Source of the DNA: Spirochaetales bacterium
Lineage (GTDB): Bacteria > Spirochaetota > Spirochaetia > SZUA-6 > RPPD01
NCBI GenBank assembly: GCA_016934415.1
Contig: JAFGSW010000063.1
Location: 84,043-148,042, forward strand
Length of the DNA stretch: 64,000 nt
Direction of reading: 5' to 3'
Shown here: piece after piece, positions 1-8,468 of the stretch
How positions within the stretch are numbered: position 1 is the first letter of the stretch
How the letters are laid out: the number at the start of each line of letters is the position of its first letter
Translations under genes and position numbers: made by a program
The notes under the pieces: generated by a model
What the model saw: the letters and a program-made list of their open reading frames with translations, nothing else
What the model was told of the DNA's origin: nothing
The model's database searches: none

Positions 1-387
1 CGGTTCCTTCGTGTCGGCCGCGTTGGGCGCGGTGACGTCCTGGTAATTGATGTCGGCGCGCATCAGGAGGGCGTATGCCCCCGCGTACCATCCCTGGAAC
101 CGATCGGCGTTCGTGCCGATCAATTGAAAGAGCTCCCTTTTCGCGTCGGCTTTCTTGTCCGCGTCCTGTTCGGCGTTGTAGTCGTCGCGTTGCTTGTCGA
201 GCTCGTACATCGCCGCGGCGCCGTCGTTCACCATGCGCTGGTTGATGGAACTGACGACGTAATAGACGATCGGAAAAAGCACCGCCCCGGCGGCCAGAAC
301 AAGCAAGACTATCCGGTAACGCTGGAAAAACCGGACGATCCGTTTGGAGATGCTCCTCGATTTTTCTTCGTGGTGTCGATCTGACAT
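1..387 (-). CDS. Membrane-anchored TPR-type protein, N-terminal part (runs off the window)
   Basis: The first 129 codons of a longer gene are present and the rest lies to the left of the window. A basic N-terminus (RHHEEK, KRIVRFFQRYR) is followed by one hydrophobic segment at about residues 25-45, then a soluble acidic/alanine-rich region. This is the layout of single-pass proteins of the YfgM/TPR_21 type. The end of the visible part (QGWYAGAYALLMRADINY) looks like a TPR helix pair. ATG at 387 has a good Shine-Dalgarno, AAGGAG, 5 nt upstream, and only 22 nt separate it from the sigma54 regulator, so the two are probably cotranscribed. The TPR assignment is an inference from topology and weak helix pattern. 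Confidence 0.6.
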   Translation of the reverse strand, partial: MSDRHHEEKSRSISKRIVRFFQRYRIVLLVLAAGAVLFPIVYYVVSSINQRMVNDGAAAMYELDKQRDDYNAEQDADKKADAKRELFQLIGTNADRFQGWYAGAYALLMRADINYQDVTAPNAADTKEP

Positions 388-409
388 GTGTGCTCCTTGT
401 GTCTCAGGT

Positions 410-1921
410 TTATTTCTGGATATTGAGTTCCTTCAGCAGGCGGGAAAGATAGGTGCGCTGGATGCCCAATTCCTTCGCCGCGACGGTCTGGTTCCAACCT
501 TTTTTCTCGAGCGTGCGTTTCACGAAATGGGCCTTGAACAGGTTGACCGCGTCCTTAAGGGTTTTCCCCCGGTATCGCTCCTCGTCCGTGGGCGAAAGCG
601 AACGGAGGATGAATGAATGGGGCGTTATCCATTCGCCCTGGGAGATCACCACCGCCCGTTCGACGGCGTTCTCGAGCTCGCGGACGTTGCCGGGCCACGC
701 GTGGGAGAGCAAAACCTCCATCGCCTCGGGCGTGAATCCCCGGATGTGCTTCTTGACGTCCTCCTTGCACCGTTCGAGAAAAAATTCCGCGAGCAGGGGG
801 ATGTCCTCCCGGCGCTCTCGGAGGGGCGGGATGTAGATGGGCAGCACATTGAGGCGGTAATACAAATCGGTCCGGAAGCGGGATTCCTTCACTTCCTTTT
901 CGATGTCCTTATTGGTGGCGGCGATGATCCGCACGTCGATTTTCCGGGGCGCGGTGGCGCCGACCGGCTCGATCGTCCTCTCCTGCAGCACGCGGAGGAG
1001 CTTGGCCTGTACGGAAAAGGGCAGGTCGCCTATTTCATCGAGGAAAATCGTGCCGCCGTCGGCCAGCTCGAACCGGCCCTTGCGGTTGGAATAGGCGTCG
1101 GTGAAGGCGCCCTTGACGTGTCCGAAAAGCTCGCTTTCGAGGAGGGTCTCCGAAATGGCCGGGCAATTGACCCGCACGAACGGCTTGTCCTTGCGCGCGC
1201 TCCCCAGATGTATCTGTTCGGCGAAAAGCTCCTTCCCGACGCCGCTTTCCCCGAGAAGCAGCACCGACGAATCGGTCACCGCCGCCTTCCTCACGATCTC
1301 AAGCTTTTCGAGGATCGCCTTGCTTTTTCCGACGAAGGGGTGATAGCCCTTTTCGATCTGGATCTGGCCGTGAAGCTGGAACACTTCCTTTTTGATCCTC
1401 TGGAAGGACCTGGCGTTCTCGATGGCGATGGCCGCCTGGGTGGCGAAGATTTCAAGCCACTGCAAATCCTCCTCGGAGAAGCTCTTCCCGTCCCGCTTGT
1501 TGAGAATTTCGATCACCCCGACGCATTTTTCCTTCATCCGCATCGGCACCGCGAGCATGGAACGCGTGGGGAATTTGACTTTTTGGCTTATCTCCGGCGA
1601 GAAGCGTTTGTCCGATTCAACGTCGTTGACGATCAGGGATCTGTTTTTTTCGTACACCCAGCCGGCAATGCCCTCGCCGCTCTTCAGGGCGAAGCGCTTG
1701 ACCTCGGTGCCTTTTTCCCCGAGGGCGATTTCGAAATAGAGCATCCGGTCCTCGGGATTTTCCAGAATGAGCGAGGACGCCTCGCCTTCGGTGAGTTTCG
1801 TCGCCGACTCGATGATGCGGGTGAGAAGAACGTGAATATCCTCGTAATCCGAGTTGATGAGGGCATTGATTTCTATGAGGGTTTCGAGTTTCTTGGCGTT
1901 TATGGTATGAAGGTCCAACAT
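410..1921 (-). CDS. Sigma54-dependent transcriptional activator with GAF sensor domain
   Basis: NtrC/NifA-family activator of about 503 residues. An N-terminal GAF domain (about residues 15-170) is followed by a sigma54-interacting AAA+ core with Walker A GESGVGKE (about 224-231), Walker B FLDEIG, and a C-terminal Fis-type helix-turn-helix (WNQTVAAKELGIQRTYL). The sigma54-contacting loop reads GAFTDA instead of the commoner GAFTGA. There is no receiver domain, so a small ligand or redox signal at the GAF domain is more likely than phosphorylation. I chose ATG at 1921 (MLDLHTINAKK, with GGGGAAG about 10 nt upstream). An in-frame upstream start at 2059 would add 46 low-complexity residues and overlap the rpsA stop. 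It lies 135 nt behind rpsA. Target genes are not evident. Confidence 0.9.
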   Translation of the reverse strand: MLDLHTINAKKLETLIEINALINSDYEDIHVLLTRIIESATKLTEGEASSLILENPEDRMLYFEIALGEKGTEVKRFALKSGEGIAGWVYEKNRSLIVNDVESDKRFSPEISQKVKFPTRSMLAVPMRMKEKCVGVIEILNKRDGKSFSEEDLQWLEIFATQAAIAIENARSFQRIKKEVFQLHGQIQIEKGYHPFVGKSKAILEKLEIVRKAAVTDSSVLLLGESGVGKELFAEQIHLGSARKDKPFVRVNCPAISETLLESELFGHVKGAFTDAYSNRKGRFELADGGTIFLDEIGDLPFSVQAKLLRVLQERTIEPVGATAPRKIDVRIIAATNKDIEKEVKESRFRTDLYYRLNVLPIYIPPLRERREDIPLLAEFFLERCKEDVKKHIRGFTPEAMEVLLSHAWPGNVRELENAVERAVVISQGEWITPHSFILRSLSPTDEERYRGKTLKDAVNLFKAHFVKRTLEKKGWNQTVAAKELGIQRTYLSRLLKELNIQK

Positions 1922-2055
1922 GACTGAGCTTGCTTCCCCGCCCGAGCGTCTCGACCACGCATTGTCCGCGGACAATCGGGACGGGCGAATCCCCGGGAGG
2001 TTCTCAGGCCCGCGCAGCCGAAAACGTCCGTCGCTCCCGGGTCCCGCGGGCGCGA

Positions 2056-3813
2056 TCACTCCTTCGGCTCTTTATCCTTTTCCTTGATAAAATCAGCCAG
2101 CGTCGCCTTCTCTTCCGGGAGTTCCTCATTGTGCAGATATTTGCCCATTTCCTCGGAATGCGCGCGCCGCTCATATTCCCGCAAGGAAAGCGAGAGCCGT
2201 TTCTTCTTCGCGCTTACCTCTTCGACGATCGCCTTGATTGTCGAACCCGCTTTGTATTTCGCCGCCACTTCCTCGAAGTTCTCGGCCGCGGGATCGAACA
2301 AGTTGCGGCGGGGAATAAAGCATTCGATATCGCCCTGCACCTTGACCGCCATGCCCGCGTCCTTTATCTCAACCACGCTCGCTTCGATCAGGTCGCCGGG
2401 CTTGAACGTCGCCTCCAGGGCGGACCAGGGGTCGTCGCCGAGCTGCTTGATGCCCAAGCGGACGCGCCGCTCTTCCTTGTTGATGCCCATGATCATGACG
2501 TCTATTTCGTCGCCCACCTTGAGGACTTCCTCCGGGCTCTTGATTTTTTTCGTCCAGGAGATGTCGTCCGCGTGCAGGAAACCGTCGATGCCCTCCTCGA
2601 TCTCGAAGAAGGCGCCGGTGTTGGACAGGTTCTTGACGCTGCGCTTGATGATCGATTTCACCGGATAACGCTGGTCCAGGTCGTCCCAGGGATTGGCGAG
2701 GACGTGCTTGAAGCTCAGCGAGACCTTTTCCTTTTCCATATCGTAGCCGAGGATCTTGACCTGGATCGTATCGCCGATTTTAAAGACTTCCTTGGGGTGA
2801 CGGATGCGCTTCACCCAGGAGAGCTCCGACACGTGAACGAGGCCCTCGATGCCGCTTTCCAGCTCCACGAAGGCTCCGAAATCGGTCAGACGCAGCACTT
2901 TGCCGCTGATGACGTCGCCCACCCGGTAGCGCTGGTCGAAGGAGTGCCAGGGATTCTCGGTGAGGTCCTTGAGACTCAGGTTGATCTTTCTATTTTCATG
3001 ATCGATGCCCTTGATCATCACGCGGACCTTGTCGCCCTTCTGGACGAAATCCTTGGGACGGTTGACCCGGCCCCAACTCATGTCGTTCAGATGGAGAAGC
3101 CCGTCGAATCCGCCGAGGTCGATGAACGCCCCGAAAGCGGTGATGTTTTTGACCGTGCCTTCAATCACGTCGCCGATCTTGGCGTTCGCGAAGAAATCTT
3201 CGCGCCGGTGCGAATGCTCGTCCTCGAGGAGACTACGCCGGGAGAGCACGAGGCTGCGCTTGCTGCCCCCGTGGTATTGTTCGACGTAGAATTGAGTGAC
3301 GAGGCCCAGATATTTCGACTCGTCGGTGACGCGCTCGACGTCGATCTTGGACGCGGGCACGAAGGCCGAAATCGATCCCTCGACCAACGCCTCGAATCCG
3401 CCCTTGATCGATCGCACCACCTTAGCCTCGATGGGCAGTCTTTCGCGGTACGCGTGCGAGATTTTTTTCCACAGGAGGATCTCATCGGCACGGCGTTTGG
3501 AGACGACGACCTGTCCGTTCCTTCCTTCCTTGTAAAGGAGAAGGACGTCAACCGTATCGCGCAGCTGGGGCAATTCCTTGAATTCGCCCACCGGTATTTT
3601 GCCTTCAGATTTGTAGCCGACATCGACGAAAACGAATTCGGGGGTGATCTCGATCACCTTCCCCTTGAGGAGTTGTCCTTCCTCGATTTTTTCAACCGCT
3701 TTCAGGTATTCTTCCTGAAGAGCGCGCTGCTGCAGGTTCTCTTTTTCCGGCTTTACGTCCTCTTCCTTGCCGTTCATGTCCGAGAAATCCTGGACGTCGT
3801 TCTGGTCACTCAT
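2056..3813 (-). CDS. rpsA: 30S ribosomal protein S1
   Basis: A 585-residue protein built of six S1 (OB-fold) RNA-binding repeats. Successive repeats carry the signature G-x-V-x3-T-x-F-GAF-(V/I)-x-L followed by G-LL/V-H and a KVGD/KGDKV strand, for example ITAFGAFIDLGG, LTDFGAFVELESG and LSNTGAFFEIEEG. The length fits full-size S1, which helps 30S subunits bind and unwind mRNA. The N-terminus is acidic and lysine-rich with no cmk domain fused to it. The start MSDQNDVQ is preceded by GAGG-rich sequence. A 436 nt leader separates it from rluB and holds an 8-bp stem-loop; S1 genes are often autoregulated through their leaders, but no known leader motif is recognisable here. Confidence 0.97.
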   Translation of the reverse strand: MSDQNDVQDFSDMNGKEEDVKPEKENLQQRALQEEYLKAVEKIEEGQLLKGKVIEITPEFVFVDVGYKSEGKIPVGEFKELPQLRDTVDVLLLYKEGRNGQVVVSKRRADEILLWKKISHAYRERLPIEAKVVRSIKGGFEALVEGSISAFVPASKIDVERVTDESKYLGLVTQFYVEQYHGGSKRSLVLSRRSLLEDEHSHRREDFFANAKIGDVIEGTVKNITAFGAFIDLGGFDGLLHLNDMSWGRVNRPKDFVQKGDKVRVMIKGIDHENRKINLSLKDLTENPWHSFDQRYRVGDVISGKVLRLTDFGAFVELESGIEGLVHVSELSWVKRIRHPKEVFKIGDTIQVKILGYDMEKEKVSLSFKHVLANPWDDLDQRYPVKSIIKRSVKNLSNTGAFFEIEEGIDGFLHADDISWTKKIKSPEEVLKVGDEIDVMIMGINKEERRVRLGIKQLGDDPWSALEATFKPGDLIEASVVEIKDAGMAVKVQGDIECFIPRRNLFDPAAENFEEVAAKYKAGSTIKAIVEEVSAKKKRLSLSLREYERRAHSEEMGKYLHNEELPEEKATLADFIKEKDKEPKE

Positions 3814-4251
3814 ACGAAAAACTCTGCCTCTTTCCTCACGTCATGATAGAACATGTATCCACGGGTCCCGGCGGGTCCCGCAGCGTGGACCTGAGTCACC
3901 ACACCGAACGGGCTTGCGGAATCATAACCAAGATCACGTATTCTTTCTTAGTTTAGGAGTATGGAAATACGTCTGAAATCCGCGTCCCTCAAGTCCGTTA
4001 GGAATAAAAATTCATACACTTTTACACAATGGGCCGAATCAACGGCTGAACGGAAAAAATATTCCTCAGGCGCAATATATTGACCGTCTGTTTGTTTAAT
4101 TTCGCACAAACTCGACTGCTGGTCAAGTCCTGGTCGAGTTTTTTCAGGCCTTCCCAATTCGGAGAGAATGTCATGGTGAGCCCGCCGAACCATGACCGAA
4201 GAAAACGGCCAATCCGCCCGCCGCCCACCCTTCGACGGGGCTCAGGGTGAC
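3814..4251. other. Leader/intergenic region upstream of rpsA with two inverted repeats
   Basis: 438 nt without a convincing gene. It holds an 8-bp inverted repeat (AACTCGAC at 4109-4116 and GTCGAGTT at 4133-4140, 16-nt loop). Next to rluB there is an ACCCTT...AGGGTG palindrome (about 4227-4248), a motif class (CTTCGACGGGGCTCAGGG) seen scattered through many bacterial genomes. Short ORFs here lack coding character and ribosome sites. I found no tRNA cloverleaf and no strong promoter. Confidence 0.5.
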
Positions 4252-5016
4252 TTATTTCTCATGCCATGCCCTTTTACGAGTACCTTTTTTAAACCCTTCA
4301 ACGTCGCTTGAGAACTTCGTTTTCCTTTTCAGCAGCCCGCGTATTTCATCTTTTCCGAGCATTCGATAATGTCCCGGGGAAAGACCTCCCAGGAGGACGG
4401 ATCCGATCCGGATACGAGTCAAGCGCCTCACTTTCACGCCGTAGGCCGCGCAGACTCGTCTTATTTCCCGGTTTTTCCCCTGTCCCAATACAAGCCGAAC
4501 CGTGTCGTCCGTCTCGCGAACGTATCGCAGCAGCCTGTAATCGTCTCCTTCGAGCGCGATGCCGCGCACGTAATCGGCAAGCATGCGCTCGGGGATGGCG
4601 TGATTCGCCTCAAGCAGATATTCTTTCTCCACACCCGCCGAAGGGTGGGTGACCGCGTTCGCGAATTCTCCGTCGTTTGTGTAAAAAATCAGCCCCGCGG
4701 ACATGTAGTCCAGCCGGCCGGCGTGGAAGAGGCCGGGGCGCAGCTCCTGTGGAACCAAATCGATTACCTTGGGCCGGCCCCGCTCGTCCCGCTGAGTGCA
4801 GAGATAGCCGACGGGTTTATTGACGGCCAGGTACACGCGCCGCGACAGCGGGGCCACTCTTTCGCCACCGCAGGTGACGACATCGCCCTCGGCCACCTTG
4901 GTGCCCAATGACGTGACGGTCGCCCCGTTCACCTTCACTTTTCCCGCCGCAATGAGTTTTTCCGCCCCCCTGCGGGAGGCGAGGCCGGCCTTGGCCAGGA
5001 AGGCGTTCAGGCGCAT
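4252..5016 (-). CDS. rluB: Ribosomal large-subunit pseudouridine synthase B family (RluB/RsuA)
   Basis: 254 residues. An N-terminal S4 RNA-binding domain (MRLNAFLAKAGLASRRGAEKLI, to about residue 60) is followed by the RsuA/RluB catalytic domain. The catalytic aspartate lies in GRLDYMSAGL (Asp103), where most relatives have GRLDxxTxGLL, and the following YTNDG is kept. It converts uridine to pseudouridine in rRNA, in the RluB subgroup probably in 23S rRNA helix 89. It sits 11 nt behind scpB in the common order scpA-scpB-rluB, and is likely cotranscribed with them. The basic C-terminal tail (after about residue 210) varies in this family. Confidence 0.9.
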   Translation of the reverse strand: MRLNAFLAKAGLASRRGAEKLIAAGKVKVNGATVTSLGTKVAEGDVVTCGGERVAPLSRRVYLAVNKPVGYLCTQRDERGRPKVIDLVPQELRPGLFHAGRLDYMSAGLIFYTNDGEFANAVTHPSAGVEKEYLLEANHAIPERMLADYVRGIALEGDDYRLLRYVRETDDTVRLVLGQGKNREIRRVCAAYGVKVRRLTRIRIGSVLLGGLSPGHYRMLGKDEIRGLLKRKTKFSSDVEGFKKGTRKRAWHEK

Positions 5017-5027
5017 GCCCGTTCTTC

Positions 5028-5567
5028 CTATCGGAGCCTGAAGCGCTCGGTTTCCACTTCGTCCAGCTTGGGCAGCTCGGCGATGCTCCCGAGCTTGAAA
5101 TAGAGGAGAAATTCTTTCGTGGTCCCGAATTGTACGGGACGACCCGGCACTTCTTTTTTACCGACTTCCTTGATGAGATTCCGGGTCTGGAGCAGTTTGA
5201 TCATGGCGTCCGCGGAAACTCCCCGGATGCTTTCGATTTCGGCGCGGGTGACGGGCTGCGAATAGGCGATGATGGCGAGGGTTTCGAGGGCCGCCTTGGA
5301 GAGCCCGGCGTCGTGGTGTTTGCCGTAACGCGGTTTCAGGTATTCCAACAGCTCCTGCTTCGGGGTAAAGAAGTATCCCCCGGCGACCAGGATGAGCTCG
5401 AGACCGTGTTCTTTCCGGCGATAGGTTTCGCCCAGCGCGTCCAGGGCGGCCTGAACTTCTTCACCCGACATGCCGGACGCTTTGGAGAGGAAGTCCTTGC
5501 TGCGCGGCTCGTTTTCGAGGAACAGAATCGCCTCAATGAGTCCCGTCTGTTTGTCTTTTTTATCCAT
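5028..5567 (-). CDS. scpB: Segregation and condensation protein B
   Basis: 179 residues, the normal ScpB length, with two winged-helix domains. Typical signatures are the N-terminal LIEAILFLENEP, the central ALETLAIIAYSQPVTRAEIESIRGV and the C-terminal GRPVQFGTTKEFLLYF. ScpB dimerises and binds the kleisin ScpA, completing the SMC condensin that compacts and separates nascent chromosomes. The gene starts 20 nt after scpA ends and is followed by rluB after 11 nt, so the three form an operon. Confidence 0.96.
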   Translation of the reverse strand: MDKKDKQTGLIEAILFLENEPRSKDFLSKASGMSGEEVQAALDALGETYRRKEHGLELILVAGGYFFTPKQELLEYLKPRYGKHHDAGLSKAALETLAIIAYSQPVTRAEIESIRGVSADAMIKLLQTRNLIKEVGKKEVPGRPVQFGTTKEFLLYFKLGSIAELPKLDEVETERFRLR

Positions 5568-5587
5568 GCGATGTACCGTCTCTCCGT

Positions 5588-6364
5588 TTATCCGTCGCCC
5601 TCAATTCCGCTTCCCGATGAGTCCCCGGCCGGAGAAGGGGAATTCGCCGGCGGCGGGCCGCCGCAGGCGAGAATTTTGATATCACCGAAGAGCCTGTTTT
5701 GGACGATGACGATTTCCTTGAATTTCACCATTTCCAAAAGCGCGAAAAAAGCGCAGATGACGTCAAGCAGTGTGCGCCGCGGCGCGATGACGTCGGAAAA
5801 TCGGAATTCCTTTTTTTGCTCGAGGAGCTCGCGAATGAAGGTCACCTTTTCATTGATGGTGACCTCCTCGTAGAGATCGACGATTTTTTCCGGGGAGAGC
5901 TGTCTCAAGATGTTCGAGAAGGTTTTCACCAGGTCCCAGATGTCGATTTTCTCCCAAATGTCCTCGTCCGGGAACGGCAGGGCGTTCGGGGTCAGGTTTC
6001 GATCGAGAAGCCAGGAGGCGTCGTTTTCCTTCTCTCCAATGAGCTCGGACAACTTCTTGTATTTCTGATATTCGATCAGCTTTTCCACAAGCTCCTGCCG
6101 TGGATCGTTCAATTCCTCGGAAAGGTCGATCGGCACCGGCAGCAGCATCCGGGACTTGATGTAGAGCAGCGTGGCGGCCATCAGGTAAAATTCAGTCAGG
6201 CCTTCGAGCTCGATCTGGGCGGCGTAGGCGAGGTACTCGAGGTATTGTTCGGTGATGCGGGCGATCGGGATATCATAGATGTTGATCTCCTGTTTCTTGA
6301 TCAGGAACAAAAGGAGATCGAGCGGCCCGTCGAAATCGCCAATGTGAAATTTCGTCTCTTCCAT
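5588..6364 (-). CDS. scpA: Segregation and condensation protein A (kleisin)
   Basis: 258 residues. The N-terminal FDGPLDLLLFLIKKQEINIYDI motif at about residues 10-31 is the SMC-binding helical part of bacterial kleisins, and the C-terminal winged helix (about 190-235) contacts the SMC head. It bridges the SMC heads with ScpB in condensin. The last 25 residues are a Gly/Pro/Ser-rich tail (CGGPPPANSPSPAGD) not expected in the family, possibly a harmless extension. It lies in the minus-strand run recA-folK-scpA-scpB-rluB, 27 nt downstream of folK. Confidence 0.95.
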   Translation of the reverse strand: MEETKFHIGDFDGPLDLLLFLIKKQEINIYDIPIARITEQYLEYLAYAAQIELEGLTEFYLMAATLLYIKSRMLLPVPIDLSEELNDPRQELVEKLIEYQKYKKLSELIGEKENDASWLLDRNLTPNALPFPDEDIWEKIDIWDLVKTFSNILRQLSPEKIVDLYEEVTINEKVTFIRELLEQKKEFRFSDVIAPRRTLLDVICAFFALLEMVKFKEIVIVQNRLFGDIKILACGGPPPANSPSPAGDSSGSGIEGDG

Positions 6365-6391
6365 AAATCCGCGAATAATTGAAAAACGGTC

Positions 6392-6910
6392 TCACCGCCA
6401 GGAGATGAGGGAACGGACAGTATAGCGGCTGACGGCATGAAAGTAAACTCCCCCGGGCGGACAGGTAAGAAGCGCCTTCCAATATGGTTCCCCCGACGAC
6501 GGATCTGAGAGGCCCGGTTCCAGCTCCAGCAGAGGGAGCAGCACGAACCGGCGCTCCCGGAGGCGCGGGTGGGGAACGGTGAGCGTCTTCGAATCGATGC
6601 GCCGGCCGCCGAAAAGGAGAATATCGATATCGACCGTCCTCGGACCGTATCGACGGCCCCGTTTCCTTCCCAGCGTTCTCTCTATAGCATGCAGGCGGAG
6701 CAGTACTTTTTCCGGGGACTCGCCGCAGGTTCCGCGCGCCGCCAGGTTGAGGAACAAAGCCTGCCGGCGGTAATCAATCGGCTCGGTCTCGTAGATCCGC
6801 GAAGTCTCAAGGTCGGGACAAACGCGTGTCAGGAGCCCGAGCGCCGTCTCAAGGTTTGCAAGCCTGTCTCCCAGGTTGGAGCCCAGCGAAAAATACACCG
6901 TTTCTTTCAA
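6392..6910 (-). CDS. folK: 2-amino-4-hydroxy-6-hydroxymethyldihydropteridine pyrophosphokinase
   Basis: 172 residues. It shows the HPPK N-terminus (VYFSLGSNLGDRLANLE), ETEP, the catalytic core RKRGRRYGPRTVDIDILLFG, where DIDILLF supplies the Mg-binding aspartates, and VPHPRLRERRFVLLPL. The enzyme transfers pyrophosphate from ATP to 6-hydroxymethyl-7,8-dihydropterin in folate synthesis. The last 20 or so residues are unusual and may be only loosely folded. It lies 56 nt downstream of recA and 27 nt upstream of scpA. No folP or folB is nearby. Folate supply also matters for the thyX-type thymidylate synthase encoded further right. Confidence 0.95.
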   Translation of the reverse strand: MKETVYFSLGSNLGDRLANLETALGLLTRVCPDLETSRIYETEPIDYRRQALFLNLAARGTCGESPEKVLLRLHAIERTLGRKRGRRYGPRTVDIDILLFGGRRIDSKTLTVPHPRLRERRFVLLPLLELEPGLSDPSSGEPYWKALLTCPPGGVYFHAVSRYTVRSLISWR

Positions 6911-6966
6911 TAACGCACCTGACCCGCGGATTGCCGCTTACAATTTTCTTATCTGCGGACCATCCT

Positions 6967-8109
6967 CTACCCGTTTCCGGCCTTGGCCGCTTCTGCCGGT
7001 TTCCGATCGGGAGCTTCCGGCGCCGTTTCTTCCGAGGGCCCGGCCGTTTTCGCGGCGGGCGCCGCTTCCGCCGTGCTGGGGAAAAGAAGGGCTTTCAGCT
7101 TGCCCTCCACCTGGCTGAAAACGTCCGGGTTGCTCTCCAGGAAAAGCTTGGCGTTCTCCCGGCCCTGGCCGATTTTATCCGCACTGAACGAATACCAGCT
7201 CCCGGTTTTGGAGATGATGTTGTGCTCGACGGCCGCGTCGAGCATGCTGCCCGCGGCCGAGATTCCCTTGCCGAATATAATCTCAATTTCCACCTTGCGA
7301 AAGGGAGGAGCGACTTTGTTTTTCGCGACCTTGACGCGCACCCGGTTGCCGATCGCGTTCTCCTCGCCGTGGGAGATCGTCTCCACTTTACGCACTTCCA
7401 GGCGGATGGAAGAATAGAATTTGAGCGCGTTGCCTCCCGTGGTGGTTTCCGGATTGCCGAACATCACCCCGATCTTCATCCGGATCTGGTTGATGAAGAT
7501 GAGGCAGGTTCCCGACTTGGCGATGGTGCCGGTGAGTTTGCGCAGCGCCTGGCTCATAAGGCGCGCCTGCAGACCCATGTGGCTGTCGCCCATGTCGCCC
7601 TCGATTTCCGCCCGCGGCGTCAGCGCGGCCACCGAATCGACGACGATGATGTCCACCCCGCCCGAGCGGATGAGCTGGTCGGCGATCTCGAGGGCCTGCT
7701 CCCCGTTGTCCGGCTGGGACACCCAGAGCTCGTCGATGTTCACGCCGAGGTTCTCGGCGTAAACCGGGTCCATGGCGTGCTCTGCGTCGATGAAGGCGGC
7801 GATCCCGCCCAACCGCTGGGCTTCCGCGATGGCGTGCAGGGCGAGCGTGGTCTTGCCGGAGGATTCCGGACCGTAGATCTCCACCACCCGGCCGCGCGGG
7901 TAGCCTCCCACGCCCAGGGCGTAGTCGAGGAGAATGGAGCCGGAGGGAATCACCCGCATGTTGGCGCGGGGGGTGCCCTCGCCCAGCTTCATGATCGCGC
8001 CTTTTCCGAACTGCTTTTCAATCTGAAGGCGGGCGGATTCCAGGGCCTGCATTTTTTCCTTGGGGGTCCCGCCCTCCTTGCCGTTGGTTTTTTCCGGTTT
8101 ATTCGCCAT
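6967..8109 (-). CDS. recA: Recombinase RecA
   Basis: 380 residues. Walker A is GPESSGKT at about 80-87, with [18 protein letters not shown], the L2-region [22 protein letters not shown] and a C-terminal acidic/Ala-Pro-rich tail. RecA forms filaments on single-stranded DNA for homologous recombination and induces the SOS response. The start MANKPEKT has GGAAAGGGG upstream, and a near-consensus promoter lies about 75 nt further out. No LexA box of a known type is visible in the leader. The Ala/Pro-rich tail after about residue 345 is longer than in E. coli RecA. It is the first gene of the run recA-folK-scpA-scpB-rluB. Confidence 0.98.
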   Translation of the reverse strand: MANKPEKTNGKEGGTPKEKMQALESARLQIEKQFGKGAIMKLGEGTPRANMRVIPSGSILLDYALGVGGYPRGRVVEIYGPESSGKTTLALHAIAEAQRLGGIAAFIDAEHAMDPVYAENLGVNIDELWVSQPDNGEQALEIADQLIRSGGVDIIVVDSVAALTPRAEIEGDMGDSHMGLQARLMSQALRKLTGTIAKSGTCLIFINQIRMKIGVMFGNPETTTGGNALKFYSSIRLEVRKVETISHGEENAIGNRVRVKVAKNKVAPPFRKVEIEIIFGKGISAAGSMLDAAVEHNIISKTGSWYSFSADKIGQGRENAKLFLESNPDVFSQVEGKLKALLFPSTAEAAPAAKTAGPSEETAPEAPDRKPAEAAKAGNG

Positions 8110-8183
8110 GGTACATTACCCCTTTCCAGTAATCTTTTCGCTCACTATAACGCCGACACTGCACGGTTGCTTTCTTTCTTATG

Positions 8184-8212
8184 ATCATATAGCCGGGTTT
8201 TTCAATGGTCAA
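8184..8212 (-). promoter_or_regulatory. Sigma70-type promoter of recA
   Basis: On the minus strand TTGACC (8207-8212) and TATGAT (8184-8189) are separated by exactly 17 nt. Transcription would start near 8177, about 70 nt before the recA ATG. The leader holds the ribosome site GGAAAGGGG. It is one of the best promoter matches in the window. Confidence 0.75.
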
Positions 8213-8468
8213 GGGCCGGGTTTCGGTCATTTAAATTTTTAAGGACACTGAGCGCACAGAGAGAGGAGGATTACACCCCTCAGCGGAGTTTATCCCGAGC
8301 GAAGTCGAGGAGCTCGGGGCAGGCTCCGGGAACGAGGAGAACGAAGCAAGAAAAACGAAAGCGTGATCAGAAATCGAAAATGCATCTCTATGGCGAGAGA
8401 AACCGCAAAAAGGAAAAAAAACGCCTCGATACGATTTCAGGTCCGGCGCACCGACAATATGCATAGAG
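8213..8468. other. Intergenic region between divergent recA and secreted-protein genes
   Basis: No gene is seen. It holds a 6-bp hairpin CCCGAG/CTCGGG (8294-8299 and 8313-8318) around CGAAGTCGAGGAG, a widespread environmental-genome palindrome type. It also has a 10-bp inverted pair CATCTCTATG (8383-8392) and CATAGAGATG (8464-8473), whose right arm covers the start codon of the next gene. A role in translation control is possible but unproven. Confidence 0.35.

Noticed and set aside
617-3846. Long open frames on the plus strand opposite the sigma54 regulator and rpsA (436 and 638 codons)
   Set aside because: They mirror the codon pattern of the real minus-strand genes in GC-rich DNA and have no recognisable domains or ribosome sites.
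3850-3930. Possible tRNA in the rpsA leader (GC-rich inverted segments)
   Set aside because: No cloverleaf, no T-loop TTCGANNC and no acceptor stem could be formed.
8110-8240. LexA box in the recA leader
   Set aside because: No match to CTGT-N8-ACAG, GAAC-N4-GTTC or TTTG-N5-CAAA was found by eye.
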